Source: Lamellibrachia satsuma
Lineage: Eukaryota > Annelida > Polychaeta > Sabellida > Siboglinidae
Assembly: GCA_033239005.1 (NCBI GenBank)
Contig: BSQZ01000039.1
Coordinates: forward strand, 665,816-729,815
Direction of reading: 5' to 3'
Length of the DNA stretch: 64,000 bases
Positions 40,398-56,036 of this stretch are shown here, piece by piece (position 1 is the first letter of the stretch; every line of letters begins with the position of its first letter). The notes below the pieces were generated by a model. That model worked only from the letters and a program-made list of their open reading frames with translations. It had not been told where the DNA came from and did not search any database. A program made the translations under genes and the position numbers.

Positions 40398-41010
40398 CTT
40401 CTTCTCAATGGTCCGGCCTTGCGAGGTGACATCACTGAGTCTGTTCCACCTACTCGACGAGTCGTCTCCATTCATCGCGATATTCTGCCCATCTTTCACA
40501 CTCTCAGCTGTTCACCTCTCCCCTTTTGAGAACCTCTCTTCACACTCTCCGTCCATATCTAAGTTTGGTCCTTCTACAACATTCTGCTGTTTTCTAAGGT
40601 TTCTTCGTCAATGTATTATGTGAATGTGTTCTGTCCATCGCAGTATGTTCACCACTACTTTCATCCACACGTGTTTCTTCATTTGGATCTCTTCTTTGAA
40701 TTCCCCCATATACTTCTTCTCGCTCCATTTTACGTATTCTCCTAAACCAGTTGTCCTCACCTAATTGCATCCTCCTCCTATCTCTATATCTGTGCAACTG
40801 TTTTCAAATCATATAAATAAGTTGATTCCATTCAGGCTTCCAACACTTGTCCTTTTAACTCTTTCTTCTACATTCTGTCCTGCATAATACTATGAAAGCT
40901 CCTCCATTTTGTTACTCCTGCTTGCAATATCCTCACAGTTCGAAATAAAAACACAAATACTCTCCACTTGCTTAATGATCTGTCCGTCCACTACTAATTT
41001 CTATTTCGTA
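40396..41010 (-). pseudogene. RTE-like LINE reverse transcriptase C-terminus (second copy)
   Basis: The minus strand reads VVDGQIIKQVES near 40,990, then RYRDRRRMQLGEDNWFRRIR with KMEREEV (40,720-40,797), ending WNRLSDVTSQGRTIEKKK by 40,396. It matches the family at 15,795-16,420 and extends to its true C-terminus, abutting the (AT)n tract. Several frameshifts and stops. Confidence 0.6.
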
Positions 41011-41111
41011 GTAAATAGTTATAGCTAACAAAAGTACCAATCCTCCGGACGTGATAACTTTCCAGTTCTTAAGTGACTATCATAAGCGACATTATTATTT
41101 ATTTTATATTG

Positions 41112-41251
<140 letters not shown>

Positions 41252-41429
41252 CAATTGTATGTAATTGTTGGTAGTATTTTATAGGACATTTGATTAGTTT
41301 TTGTTTCAAGCTGGTGAAAACATATAAGTCCAGAGGGCGCTACATCAAAACACACGGCGGACGGTGGTCTACGTAACTTGGAACAATCGCTATGAACAAT
41401 TGTACGAAACAATTACGAAGGCTAATTCC

Positions 41430-42145
41430 ATTGTACGATGACCATCTGAACGCTTGGCGCCGACATGCCAAGCTTTTAGGAGTGGTAGCGTAATATATGT
41501 AACCTATGTCGATAATAGTAATATGAGGTTCATATTAAGGAATGCGTAGATCTATGTTCGTTCATGTGTTGCGCATGCTAGAAGATACGGTAGTAGCTGA
41601 TATGTTTACCTCATGAGATATCGCTACACTTCGTGGATCTGGTGCAATGAAGACTAGCGATTAAAGTACAGTATTGCTTGACTGAATAACGTTCATTCCT
41701 GATCGACGGACGCATCTTCGCAGCCTCAATGCCACATTTCTTGTCGCACGCTGTCCCGGTTTTCAAACGCAATCTCTTGTAGACAAAAATATAAAATAGC
41801 CTACTCATTTGAATTCACCCGCATACAAATTTGCATGACATGTTTACAGTCACCAGTTAGTATTACCGCAATTGCTAAGTTGTACATTGATGAGTACTCG
41901 TCATAGCTGAATAAGATTAGGTTGTTGCAAAAGAAAGCAATAAGAATCACCAAAAAAAACTATGCTTTGCTTACCTAGATACGATTCCAAACAGCATATC
42001 AACATTGTTTAGCAGAACTATTGAAATTCTCCAAAACAACATGGAACTGCAATGCATACTTTATTCGTCAAACATGAATAAACATATGGGAATTTAGAGT
42101 TTAACATACAGAGCCCTCATTGTGTAATTTCATACCGGATCACAT
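41430..42145. repeat. Module E: partial copy of module A body
   Basis: Matches 10,790-11,770 ('gccaagcttttaggagtgg', 'aggttcatattaaggaatgc'). It breaks off at 42,140, where the left edge of module D begins, giving a direct A-type to D-type junction. Confidence 0.6.
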
Positions 42146-42453
42146 ACACAATGTTGTGCTAGTAGCTTTGTTTAATTGATACTGGTCTAAATTTGCACAA
42201 TGGTCTGATGCTCATTCATAGCTCAGGTAGCATTATGTGCCCATCAATCTCCATCTTACTCTGAACAAAGGCTTGCATAATTCCTAGGAATGATCAAATT
42301 CGATCTCGACATCTCACTGCGCTTACATGTCATCAATTTCGATTTCGATATGTGACTTTGCTTTTCATGTGATTGCGTGCGTGTGTTTACTTGCGCACGT
42401 GCGTGCATGGGTGTGTGTATGCATGTGTGTGTGTGCTCTCGTGTGTGTATTTG
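42146..42453. repeat. Module D left edge
   Basis: Matches 8,103-8,185 ('gtgctagtagctttgtttaa', 'gctcattcatagctcaggta'), then non-coding sequence leading into the microsatellite. Confidence 0.6.
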
Positions 42454-42750
<297 letters not shown>

Positions 42751-43374
42751 TTTCACTCTGAATGCACAATTAAAGGAATTAATAAAGGTTTTAATATTGT
42801 CTTAGTTTATAAAACAATTGAATAGGTAGACAAAGTTTTGTGCGCAGTACTTGAGGCGCCCTCTTTGTTGGCAAAATATGACCCCATGTGAACTTATAAA
42901 GCCCCCTGCAGCAAACGGGCCTGCACGCACAGTCCGTTATTATTTTATGAAAGCAGAGATACCTATATATATTGATATACAGGAACGCCATACATTCAAT
43001 CGTACATCCATACGAGGTAGTTAGCAGTCATGAATTGATACTTCTGCGATGGCTCATGAGATATGAGCCATTGCAAAAATGCATTTGGTGCTGCATTATC
43101 TGGTTAGGACTGGAGTCATATCACGAAACAGACTGATGTTAATAAGAGCTGTGAAGGATTTGTTAATATTATATTCAATGGATTATTTGGCATACACTGC
43201 CCGTTGAAAAATGTGTGCATCAGAAATAAAGGAGAATATACTACATGTTTTACTAAAGGTTTGGCAAATACGGGTACAAAGAAGAATAATCCGTAAAAAA
43301 AATACATTAAATGTTAAAAAAAAGCAGAATGAATAAAAAATATAAAAACATTAAGATGACAAATATTTTACGAT

Positions 43375-43620
43375 ATGCGGAAACAAAATATTACAGTAAT
43401 TTACTGGAAAACAAGCAAAGACACAAAGGGAACATGGAAGGTCTTAACTTCGATAATCAAAAGAAATCGAAATTTTACTCCATTTCCTGACTATTTTTTA
43501 TTGCAAATAAAACATGTAAAAGTAAACAAGAAATTGCCAATGGTTTCATCGAATTCTTTTTCAATATTGGACCAAATCTCGACAAAAACATAAAAAACAC
43601 CGATAAATAAAGCAAGCATT
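43375..43620 (+). pseudogene. LINE-2 family ORF2, linker upstream of RT (module D)
   Basis: The frame encodes TVIYWKTSKDTKGTWKVLTS followed by IIKRNRNFTPFP and a segment ending at DQIS. This is the region between endonuclease and RT in this LINE (compare 8,790-8,940). It runs into the expanded 51-bp array at 43,620 and the RT resumes after 47,237. Confidence 0.65.
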
Positions 43621-46600
43621 TGTGACTATGCGCATGAGACTACGGAGGCATCAATGTTCCTTCACCCCATCTGTGACTATGTGCAAGAGACTACGGAGGC
43701 ATCAATGTTCCTTCACCCCATCTGTGACTATGCGCAAGAGACTACGGAGGTATCAATGTTCCTTCACCCCATCTGTGACTATGTGCAAGAGACTACGGAG
43801 GCATCAATGTTCCTTCACCCTATCTGTGACTATGTGCAAGAGACTACGGAGGCATCAATGTTCCTTCACCCTATCTGTGACTATGTGCAAGAGACTAAGG
43901 AGGCATCAATGTTTCTTCACCCCATCTGTGACTATGCTCAAGAGACTACGGAGGCATCAATGTTCCTTCACCCCATCTGTGACTACGCGCAAGAGACTAC
44001 GGAGGCATCAATGTTCCTTCACCCCATCTGTCACTATGCGCAAGAGACTACGGAGACATCAATGTTCCTTCACCCCATCTGTGACTATGCGCAAGAGACT
44101 ACGGAGGCATCAATGTTCCTTCACCCCATCTGTGACTACGCGCAAGAGACTACGGAGGCATCAATGTTCCTTCACCCCATCTGTGACTACGCGCAAGATA
44201 AAACGGAGGCATCAATGTTCCTTCACCCCATATGTGACTATGCGCAAGATAATACGGAGGCATCTATGTTCCTTCACCCCATCTGTGAATATGCGCAAGA
44301 TAATACGGAGGCATCAATGTTCCTTCACCCCATCTGTGACTATGCGCAAGATAATACGGAGGCATCAATGTTCCTTCACCCCATATGTGACTATGCGCAA
44401 GATAATACGGAGGCATCAATGTTCCTTCACCCCATCTGTGACTATGCGCAAGATAATACGGAGGCATCAATGTTCCTTCACCCCATCTGTGACTATGCGC
44501 AAGATAATACGGAGGCATCAATGTTCCTTCACCCCATCTGTGACTATGCGCAAGAGACTACGGAGGCATCAATGTTCCTTCACCCCATCTGTGACTATGC
44601 GCAAGATAATACGGAGGCATCAATGTTCCTTCACCCCATCTGTGACTATGTGCAAGAGACTACGGAGGCATCAATGTTCCTTCACCCCATCTGTGACTAT
44701 GCGCAAGAGACTACGGAGGTATCAATGTTCCTTCACCCCATCTGTGACTATGTGCAAGAGACTACGGAGGCATCAATGTTCCTTCACCCCATCTGTGACT
44801 ATGTGCAAGAGACTAAGGAGGCATCAATGTTCCTTCACCCTATCTGTGACTATGTGCAAGAGACTACGGAGGCATCAATGTTCCTTCACCCCATCTGTGA
44901 CTATGCTCAAGAGACTACGGAGGCATCAATGTTCCTTCACCCCATCTGTGACTATGCGCAAGAGACTACGGAGGCATCAATGTTCCTTCACCCCATCTGT
45001 CACTATGCGCAAGAGACTACGGAGACATCAATGTTCCTTCACCCCATCTGTGACTATGCGCAAGAGACTACGGAGGCATCAATGTTCCTTCACCCCATCT
45101 GTGACTATGCGCAAGAGACTACGGAGGCATCAGTGTTCCTTCACCCCATCTGTGACTATGCGCAAGATAATACGGAGGCATCAATGTTCCTTCACCCCAT
45201 CTGTGACTATGCGCAATATAATACGGAGGCATCAATGTTCCTTCACCCCATCTGTGACTATGCGCAAGAGACTACGGAGGCATCAGTGTTCCTTCACCCC
45301 ATCTGTGACTATGCGCAAGATAATACGGAGGCATCAATGTTCCTTCACCCCATCTGTGACTATGCGCAAGAGACTACGGAGGCATCAATGTTCCTTCACC
45401 CCATCTGTGACTATGCGCAAGAGACTACGGAGGTATCAATGTTCCTTCACCCCATCTGTGACTATGCGCAAGAGACTACGGAGGCATCAATGTTCCTTCA
45501 CCCCATCTGTGACTATGTCCAAGAGACTAAGGAGGCATCAATGTTCCTTCACCCCATCTGTGACTATGTGCAAGAGACTACGGAGGCATCAATGTTCCTT
45601 CACCCCATCTGTGACTATGCTCAAGAGACTACGGAGGTATCAATGTTCCTTCACCCCATCTGTGACTATGCGCAAGAGACTACGGAGGCATCAATGTTCC
45701 TTCACCCCATCTGTGACTATGCGCAAGAGACTACGGAGGCATCAATGTCCCTTCACCCCATCTGTGACTATGCGCAAGAGACTACGGATACATCAATGTT
45801 CCTTCACCCCATCTGTGACTATGCGCAAGAGACTACGGAGGCATCAATGTTCCTTCACCCCATCTGTGACTATGTGCAAGAGACTACGGAGGCATCAATG
45901 TTCCTTCACCCATCTGTGACTATGCGCAAGAGACTACGGAGGTATCAATGTTCCTTCACCCCATCTGTGACTATGCGCAAGAGACTACGGAGGCATCAAT
46001 GTTCCTTCACCCCATCTGTGACTATGTGCAAGAGACTACGGAGGCATCAATGTTCCTTCACCCTATCTGTGACTATGTGCAAGAGACTACGGAGGCATCA
46101 ATGTTCCTTCACCCCACCTGTGACTATGCTCAAGAGACTACGGAGGCATCAATGTTCTTTCACCCCATCTGTGACTAAGCGCAAGAGACTACGGAGGCAT
46201 CAATTTTCCTTCACCCCATCTGTGACTATGCGCAAGAGACTACGGAGGCATCAATGTTCCTTCACTCCATCTGTGACTATGTGCAAGAGACTACGGAGGC
46301 ATCAATGTTCCTTCACCCTATCTGTGACTATGTGCAAGAGACTACGGAGGCATCAATGTTCCATCACCCCATCTGTGACTATGCTCAAGAGACTACGGAG
46401 GCATCAATGTTCCTTCACCCCATCTGTGACTATGCGCAAGAGACTACGGAGGCATCAATGTTCCTTCACCCCATCTGTGACTACGCGCAAGAGACTACGG
46501 AGGCATCAATGTTCCTTCACCCCATCTGTGACTACGCGCAATATAATACGGAGGCATCAATGTTCCTTCACCCCATATGTGACTATGCGCAAGATAATAC

Positions 46601-47237
46601 GGAGGCATCTATGTTCCTTCACCCCATCTGTGACTATGCGCAAGATAATACGGAGGCATCAATGTTCCTTCACCCCATATGTGACTATGCGCAAGATAAT
46701 ACGGAGGCATCAATGTTTCTTCACCCCATATGTGACTATGCGCAAGATAATACGGAGGCATCAATGTTCCTTCACCCATCTGTGACTATGCGCAAGATAA
46801 TACGGAGGCATCAATGTTCCTTCACCCCATCTGTGACTATGCGCAAGATAATACGGAGGCATCAATGTTCCTTCACCTCATCTGTGACTATGCGCAAGCC
46901 AATACGGAGGCATCAATGTTCCTTCACCCCATCTGTGACTATGCGCAAGATAATACGGAGGCATCAATGTTCCTTCACCCCATCTGTGACTATGCGCAAG
47001 ATAATACGGAGGCATCAATGTTCCTTCACCCCATCTGTGACTATGCACAAGATAATACGGAGGCATCAATGTTCCTTCACCCCATCTGTGACTATGCGCA
47101 AGATAATACGGAGGCATCAATGTTCCTTCACCCCATCTGTGACTATGCGCAAGATAATACGGAGGCATCAATGTTCCTTCACCCCATCTGTGACTATGCG
47201 CAAGAGACTACGGAGGCATCAATGTTCCTTCACCCCA
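43620..47237 (+). repeat. 51-bp coding minisatellite, about 71 copies, inside a LINE ORF
   Basis: Unit of 17 codons encoding ICDYAQETTEASMFLHP. Two main variants alternate in blocks: GCAAGAGACTACGG (ETTEA) and GCAAGATAATACGG (DNTEA), with markers such as 'actaagg', 'gaggtatc' and 'cactatgcg'. The frame stays open for over 2 kb because the unit is a multiple of three. Single-base deletions near 45,909 and 46,775 and a TAA at 46,176 break it. One copy of the unit is present at the orthologous position in the LINE at 8,944, showing the origin of the array. Confidence 0.95.
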
Positions 47238-48420
47238 TTGGGGAACAAGAACATTGGTGAACAAGAATTGTTGACTGTCGTGAAACATTGCTATGGAAAA
47301 TCGTCTAAGGGTTACGACGGAATATACATGAATATTGTGAAAACTGTAATTTCCCACATAGCTAAACCCATTACATTCATATGTAACACATCATTCAAAA
47401 CAGGTATTTTTCCAGATAATGTCAAAGTGGCAAAAGTACTCCGTGTCTATAAGACCGGCAAAAAACATATTTAACAAATGCAGATTGGAAAAGTTCATGG
47501 AACAAAACAAAATATTAAATGACAGCCAGTATGATTTTCCGAAAAACATATAATAATTTATTTACACAAAGTTAGACATAAATGGCATTGGCGATACAAT
47601 ACTAATTTTTTTTAGTTAGTTATTTAACAAAAATAATACAATCTGTCTACATCGATAGTGTAAAACGAAATCGGATTTCTTAGAAGTAGTATGTAGCATG
47701 CCACAAGTTTCAATACTTGTGGCAATAAAATTTATTACATGGTATTTAAAAAAGGAAGGATTTCTTTTAATAACAATAAACTAAAATATTATAGACAGTC
47801 TATGAAACATAATTTCTTGGCATAATTATCGATGATAAGCTTTCGGTAAAATCCAAATTTACTAATACATGTAAATAATGTATAAAGCAATTTTTTTCTT
47901 AAAGGCCTCGGCTTTGATTTCTTTATACTCCTCATATGTCTTGCCCCAAATAGACTACTGCACAGACATATGGGGAAATACTTATCGCACAAATCTCTTG
48001 CCCCTATTTACTCTTCAAAAGAGAGTTGATATAGTTATTTGAGGGGAAAATGCTGTGACCATACAAATATGTAATTTATTAGTCTTACATTTATTAAATT
48101 ATTCGACCTAGCTGAATACAAAATATCTGTATTGATGTACAAAGTGAAAAATAGACGACTGCCCAGTAGTATTCAAATATTATTGTATTCTAATGAAGAC
48201 AGTTTGCACAACACAAGGCACAGGGACACAAACAAAGTCCGCACAACAATAAGGTCTAAAGTCGAAATGTTTTTCTATCGCTGGTGGCAACCTTTGGAAT
48301 GGCCTACATATTGCACTATGAAACTGTAAAAGTGGGTTCGCTTTAAAAAAAATGCACAAAATATCTATACTTGATAGGTACAAAAGGGATATTCTATTCT
48401 GAGACGTAATATGTTTACTG
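47238..48420 (+). pseudogene. LINE-2 family reverse transcriptase remnant, module D
   Basis: Resumes after the array with GEQELLTVVKHCYGKSSKGY and ISHIAKPITFICNTSFKTGI, then FPDNVKVAKV. A 16-bp duplication at the junction (ggggaacaagaacattgg region) shifts the frame. Downstream pieces correspond to 9,200-10,080 but with many frameshifts and a missing catalytic segment. Confidence 0.65.
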
Positions 48421-48714
48421 TATTAGCTTTTGTTATATTTAAACATTAATCACATGTGTTTTATCAGTATGATACAATGGATTACTATATTAAAGTCGAA
48501 TACTATATATGTGTATGTGTATGTGTGTGTATATGTAAATATGTATATATTATATTACAAATAATAAATGGAACAGAGAGAGTATACATAAATTTACAAT
48601 TCAATCTCTCCTTTTCAAGCATAATATTGTAGCACACTATGATTATTACTACTATGTTTTTAGACATACATGATTTAAATTAACATTGTCTAGACATGTT
48701 CTGCATTAGCAATG
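48421..48714. repeat. LINE-2 3' flank, module D
   Basis: Matches 37,900-38,215, ending at the SINE tail. No coding content. Confidence 0.5.
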
Positions 48715-49000
48715 TATGTATACACACTGCATATATGAAATGTTGGAAATGAATGTATCACTATTAGATGGAGTCCATGGCAAGTTACACATTTGCCCCT
48801 GCATGAGATATATATATTTTACTTCCTCTCTCAGAGACTCCAGACAGAAGGCACCAACGGCTTATCTAGTATCATACTACGTACTACATACAATGTGGGA
48901 TGAACGAAGTTGCTTAAACTTCGAAACAGCATCACGTGGACTTGAATCTGCTTCCCTCGATTGACAAACCGACCGCGGAGTCACTGCGTACCACCCTCTT
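48715..49000 (-). mobile_element. tRNA-derived SINE, module D copy
   Basis: The minus strand has box-B-like GATTCAAGTCC (about 48,939-48,949) and a box-A region with a small deletion (AGTGACTCCGCGGTC). Same location relative to the LINE as in modules A and C. Confidence 0.58.
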
Positions 49001-51119
49001 TACAGAGCATAGCGACTGAAGTACTATGTCTACACCAGATATTGACTTCCTAGTCCTGCTGCATATTCATATATGCATATATCCAAAGTTCAACTGGAAG
49101 AAATTGTTTCAGTGATTGAATTATATCAGATTTATTCGTTTGACACATTCGTGCGCACAAACGTAATTTATATTTCGATTTTTCTTCCTTTCTTTTGTTC
49201 GTACTTACTTGCGTTTTGTACAATGTAGTTTTGCTGGGAAACGAAAGGTTCTTCCTTGTCGAATACATGTAACGGAGGCTATTAACAGAGTTATACACCT
49301 ATTCTAGTAGCTCTGATGTAATTATGGATTGTTTTGATTTTCGATTTATCTGTGTTCTTGAATACAGGTAATATAAACCTCAAAATCGGTCATGTGCTTG
49401 TCGTATTCTTCCTTGTACATTGGGTGCGGGTGCGTCTAGTTCCCCGAAACACGTCGACCAAGAGGGAAGTGAGATAATATACAAACGATTAACGCTTGAC
49501 GTGGGATAAACTTACCAATCCAAGTTTCAACAGTTCGATCTTCGAAGGGTACTGTGTTACTGCTGCGACATCAATGCATGATAGCGGCCTTTCCCATATC
49601 CTGCTTAAACAATATTATTTAGGCATATAATTCATGGTGGTGGGAATTTGTATTGAACACACACCTGTTTTTGTACTGGCTTTTAATGCGTTTGACAGGT
49701 AGTGGACCGTCTAAAGTGAGTGTTCATTTATTTGCACTTTTCCGGGTGTTTTCAATTAAATTGTACACATTTAATCAAACACAACCTAATAAATCAAAGG
49801 GTTCCTAATACTTTGTTCATGTTATTTTTAACACTATAGGGAATATATGGTTGGCTTCAAAATGAAGCTGTCAAATTAGCAAAGGCTAATTATCAAAGGC
49901 CTTTTTTTTAGATCATTACGTGTTCGACTTTATATTGAGCAACGATCGAATGCATTATAATTTGCGCTTTGTCGTAGTAGCCGTTGTGCTTGCTTCAATA
50001 TATATCCCTAACAGTTCGTCGATCTGGTGCAATGACGACTAGTAACTAAAGTACAGTATTGCATGGCTGAGTAACGGTCATTCCTGATCGACGAGACGAA
50101 TCCTCGCAGCCTCAATGCCGCCTTTCTTGTCGCACAATTTCCCGGTTTTCAAACGCAGTCTCTTGTAGACAAAAATATAAAATAGCCTACTCGTTTGACT
50201 ACACCTGCACAGCAATGTGCATGACATTTTTATATTCACCAAATTATTACATTTCTTCCCATCTTAAATCCTAAACATTTTCAGTTGTTCTTTAGTACTA
50301 CCGCACTTGGTATGTTGTTCACTGATAAGATTAGGTTGTTGCAAAATAAAGCAATAGGAATGACCAACAACTATGATATGTTTACCCAAATACGCTTCCA
50401 AACAGCATATCAACATTATTTAGCAGAGCTATTGAAATTCACCAAAACAACAAGGAACTGCAATGCATACTTTATTCGTCAAACTTGAATACGCATACGG
50501 GAATTAATAGTTAAATATACAAAGCCCTCATTCTGTAATTCTATACTGGATCACATACACAATTCGATACCAAATGCAATACGAAATAATAATAATTTTA
50601 AGTTTGTTGTATCCAGACATAGCGGTTAATTTTATTTAGACAATTCACGGGCTGAATATATGTATAATATTTATATATGCAACATAAAATATAACCGGCT
50701 ACGGTGAAATACATAATTATATATTACAACCTTATTAATACTCCATTTTTTATATTTTATTTGACTGTTATTGAACCAATAGGTTGTGTTCACGTGTTGT
50801 ATCCAACCACACTCGCTCTGTAATATAACATTGATATATGGACCTTGTTAAAATTAATCTTGTATTATTACTAACGTTTTAATTGGCATGCGAGTTTAAT
50901 AATTGTCCCTTTGTATATCACATTGACTTGTTAATTCACTCTTACTTTGTTTTATTATATCGCAGTATATCAAGTCTATATGATATATGGTTTATTACGT
51001 AGTAGGTTGTCCATGTCATTAGCAAAATTTGTGTTTCTATGATATCTCCCATGTTAACCTAATCAATTCCATTGTCATACTTGTGTAGCCTATTAATATG
51101 ATGTATGACTGAATCAAGT
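49001..51119. repeat. Module D body, non-coding
   Basis: 49,010-49,880 matches module B; 49,900-51,119 matches module A 11,100-12,366. So module D joins both types head to tail. No gene seen. Confidence 0.6.
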
Positions 51120-51410
51120 TCATTCGTTATTCTTGAACCGTATTCCATCAGCCTCAACGATACATCTCTCTATACATAACTGCCACCCTATCGAACACAG
51201 GCTCTTGCAAAACTTTCGGGTAGCTTCACATGTCTTTTTCTCCGTACAACGTGCGCTGCAGCTTTTAAGTTCCTCCCTACACGGCTTGGTGCACGAGCGG
51301 TAATACAATATAATTATGTTTGGGCAGATCCCTGATGCAAGTCGTCTGGGAGCAGAAGATCGCCAGTAACAGAACCAGAACAACGCCTGATCTACCAATG
51401 GAAAGCTGCA
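51120..51410 (-). pseudogene. Secreted cysteine-rich peptide, duplicate copy (frameshifted)
   Basis: The minus strand has the same acceptor-like TTGCAG (near 51,410), then a signal-like segment SGVVLVLLLAIFCSQTTC in one frame. The mature part is in another frame, because about 4 extra bases near 51,308-51,318 separate them. The mature part keeps all nine cysteines: SCTKPCREELKSC, SARC, TC, FCKSLC, LCIERC, giving repeated CX3C pairs. It ends EADGIRFKNNE. Either a pseudogene or, less likely, rescued by alternative splicing. No function assigned. Confidence 0.55.
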
Positions 51411-51451
51411 ACACACGATACAGCGGAGATGTAAGAACACAATTACGTCAG

Positions 51452-52045
<594 letters not shown>

Positions 52046-52047
<2 letters not shown>

Positions 52048-52784
52048 AAACATATCCTATTTTAGAAGTTATCGTACATATGTACCTTCTCGTCCATAAT
52101 GTCGGTGGCGTTCAGCAACTCTGTAGTCGAATCTTAGTAAAACCAAACGCTAGGCGACGTATGTTGTGTATTGGGCCGGTATGAGACCATTGTGTGACAC
52201 TTCACACATACTGAGTGGCATTATGCAGTCGGTTGTCAATATTTGCATGAACTTCTCACAATTAGACGTCGCGAGAGTAAGAGTCAGGGCTTTTTGTACA
52301 GATATAGTTATTTGACTGACAAATGCACCACATTTATAATTTAGCTTCTTGGAGTTATGATTAGTGGTTTTGAAGGGGAGTCACCTAAAACTAATATTGT
52401 TGGACCCCCCACTCCAACTATTCTGCGAATTGTGTCCCTTCTGTTTTTATGTAGAATGTTATGGTAGGTTGGTTTTTGAAAATGTTACGATCGATTGAGT
52501 TGTAGTCAAACGCGGACGTTGTGCAAATGTCATAAACGTGGGTTCTGATGTATGCTAGCCAGTTTGGAATCCTGATTTTGAACACCTCTTCAAATGACCG
52601 CCTCAAGTGTTTGTCCTGAGATGAAGTTAAACTAACACTCTTTTGGATACATTTGTCTAAACATTTCTACATGTTAAACCATTTGCAGTACCACGTAATA
52701 TGAAGTTTACATAAGATGAATATGTGCATGTATGTTCGAAAATGTGTATTATTTAAATGATACTAGAACATTATAATACATATA
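52046..52784. repeat. Module D right part, non-coding
   Basis: Matches 13,053-13,822. No gene seen. Confidence 0.55.
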
Positions 52785-52972
52785 GGGGAAGGTCGAGTAT
52801 ATTGAACCACATTTGAACATGGCCCGATATATCAAAGGAAAGTATAAATGTCGCGCTCTCCATTATTTATCTTGAAACTCGTCAGTGATAGGCACCAATA
52901 GGTACAATATGGCAACTATTTGACCAGGCATTTGGGATAAAATTTGAAATCTGGATTATTGCTTACCGATCT
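52785..52972. mobile_element. 3'-truncated copy of the TA-flanked MITE
   Basis: Begins with the same terminal GGGGAAGGTCG preceded by TA as at 13,825 and follows that copy for about 190 bp, then switches to unrelated sequence near 52,972. Confidence 0.7.
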
Positions 52973-53239
52973 TGATAGCTTGATACATACACTTTCCAAA
53001 AGCGATGCATGGGTATAATTGAACAGAGCATCTCGTGTAAAACATGTAAATTAATGTATTTATTGAATGCACCGCACTCTGCAAATGCAAATGCGAGCAA
53101 TGCAAACTCACTGATATGTTGACTTTCCTTGACACAGTAGCTTTCCCACATCAGTGTAATTTCTTGTATTATCATAATATTTTGTAGCACAATGACAGAT
53201 GTTTGAAGCACATATGTGTATACATGTAAAATAGTCACT
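52973..53239. other. Intergenic, no gene seen
   Basis: Weakly similar to 4,440-4,640 ('gcactctgcaaatgcaaatg'); otherwise unremarkable. Confidence 0.4.
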
Positions 53240-53990
53240 TGACTACCAGGTATATGTTTCAGAAGGTGCACCATATTTAAACTCTAGTTCATATCACGTG
53301 GTGCAGCAAATGGTGGATGGTGTCACATACACTATTATGAACAATAAATAGTGACTTTGTCAAACTTGTTTTATTGAAATGTTTAAACACGTGAATCAAA
53401 ACGATAGCTATATTGAACACATATATGGATAAACACAATTTAAATACAAGCACTAGTATGTGTTTAGTGATCGTTTGAGGAGGCGTCCGGTCGTCAAAAC
53501 TGGGACTTCAAAATTGTTCGCGCGCATCGAAATCCGCGTGCTAAAATCCATACGTGACTCCGATTTTCACTAGAATTCGGTCAGTTGCAAAATATCAAAA
53601 ATCAACCTACCATCACATGCTATACTCCAAGAGAAGCGTATCCATGCCTAGACTACCAATGCAAAATAAAGGTAACAAACAATTGAAATCGAAACAATGT
53701 AACCAAACTTCCCTAACTATCAATAACAAAACACACATACGAAGGCATGTTTGTGCTTATTAATTGTTATCATTTGATATGTGTATGAAATGTATATATG
53801 CTCCAAAGCAAAGTTATCCGCTATATTGACGACAGTGCATGTGTTAACAATTAAGTACCATGCTTATACGCTGTACTAAATCCAATGCATCTAGTGGTAT
53901 CGACAACATTGACTCGCATATTATCATATCCCCCGATTGCTCTCATCTATCGCATGTTTTTAATTGTGCAAATAATTTTTGGGTGGTAAA
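53240..53990. repeat. Dispersed repeat F, copy 3
   Basis: Matches 2,899-3,690 over most of its length ('aatagtgactttgtcaaact', 'gaggaggcgtccggtcgtca'). Confidence 0.6.
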
Positions 53991-54019
53991 AATATATATA
54001 TTTTTTAAAACAGAATATA

Positions 54020-55640
<1,621 letters not shown>

Positions 55641-55654
55641 TGTTCTTTTTTTGA

Positions 55655-55677
55655 GAATATTCTAGAATCTTCTAGAA
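55655..55677. promoter_or_regulatory. Heat-shock-element-like site, five alternating units
   Basis: Perfect GAA-nn-TTC-nn-GAA-nn-TTC-nn-GAA: GAA at 55,655, TTC at 55,660, GAA at 55,665, TTC at 55,670 and GAA at 55,675. Three contiguous units suffice for trimeric HSF binding; five is a strong match. A CCAAT box in reverse (ATTGG) lies at about 55,875 and a candidate first exon at 56,037. Confidence 0.5.
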
Positions 55678-56036
55678 TGTCTTTGCGCTGACCGACCTGG
55701 TGTTATTTTACTGATGAGTATTGTTTTACATTTCGTATAATTTCACGCCGGCGGACAACCAACAGTGTTATGTCATTATTTTGTTTAGATAATTTGAAGC
55801 AGTGTTGAAATATATACACAACAGTTGACGTCAACAACACTTTTTGTCTTCGAGTTTGATTGTTACGTTATTTGATTGGTTGACCTCTACATCGTGACAA
55901 CAACACGTGACCGAACAGACTGACGCTGGCCCATAACCGTCTTTCCATTATATCGCTCGCCTTTCAAGTCGTATCATATCTTCTATCTATATTCAAAACG
56001 TGTAGGTTTTTCATATGCCGATGCAGTCATTCAGGG

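Noticed and set aside
43654..46785. A 1,043-codon open frame as a giant repeat protein gene
   Set aside because: It is an in-frame translation of a 51-bp minisatellite embedded in a dead LINE, with all three frames partly open; the single-unit copy at 8.9 kb shows its origin.
43620..47237. CRISPR array
   Set aside because: Direct repeats have no unique spacers and the context is an animal LINE.
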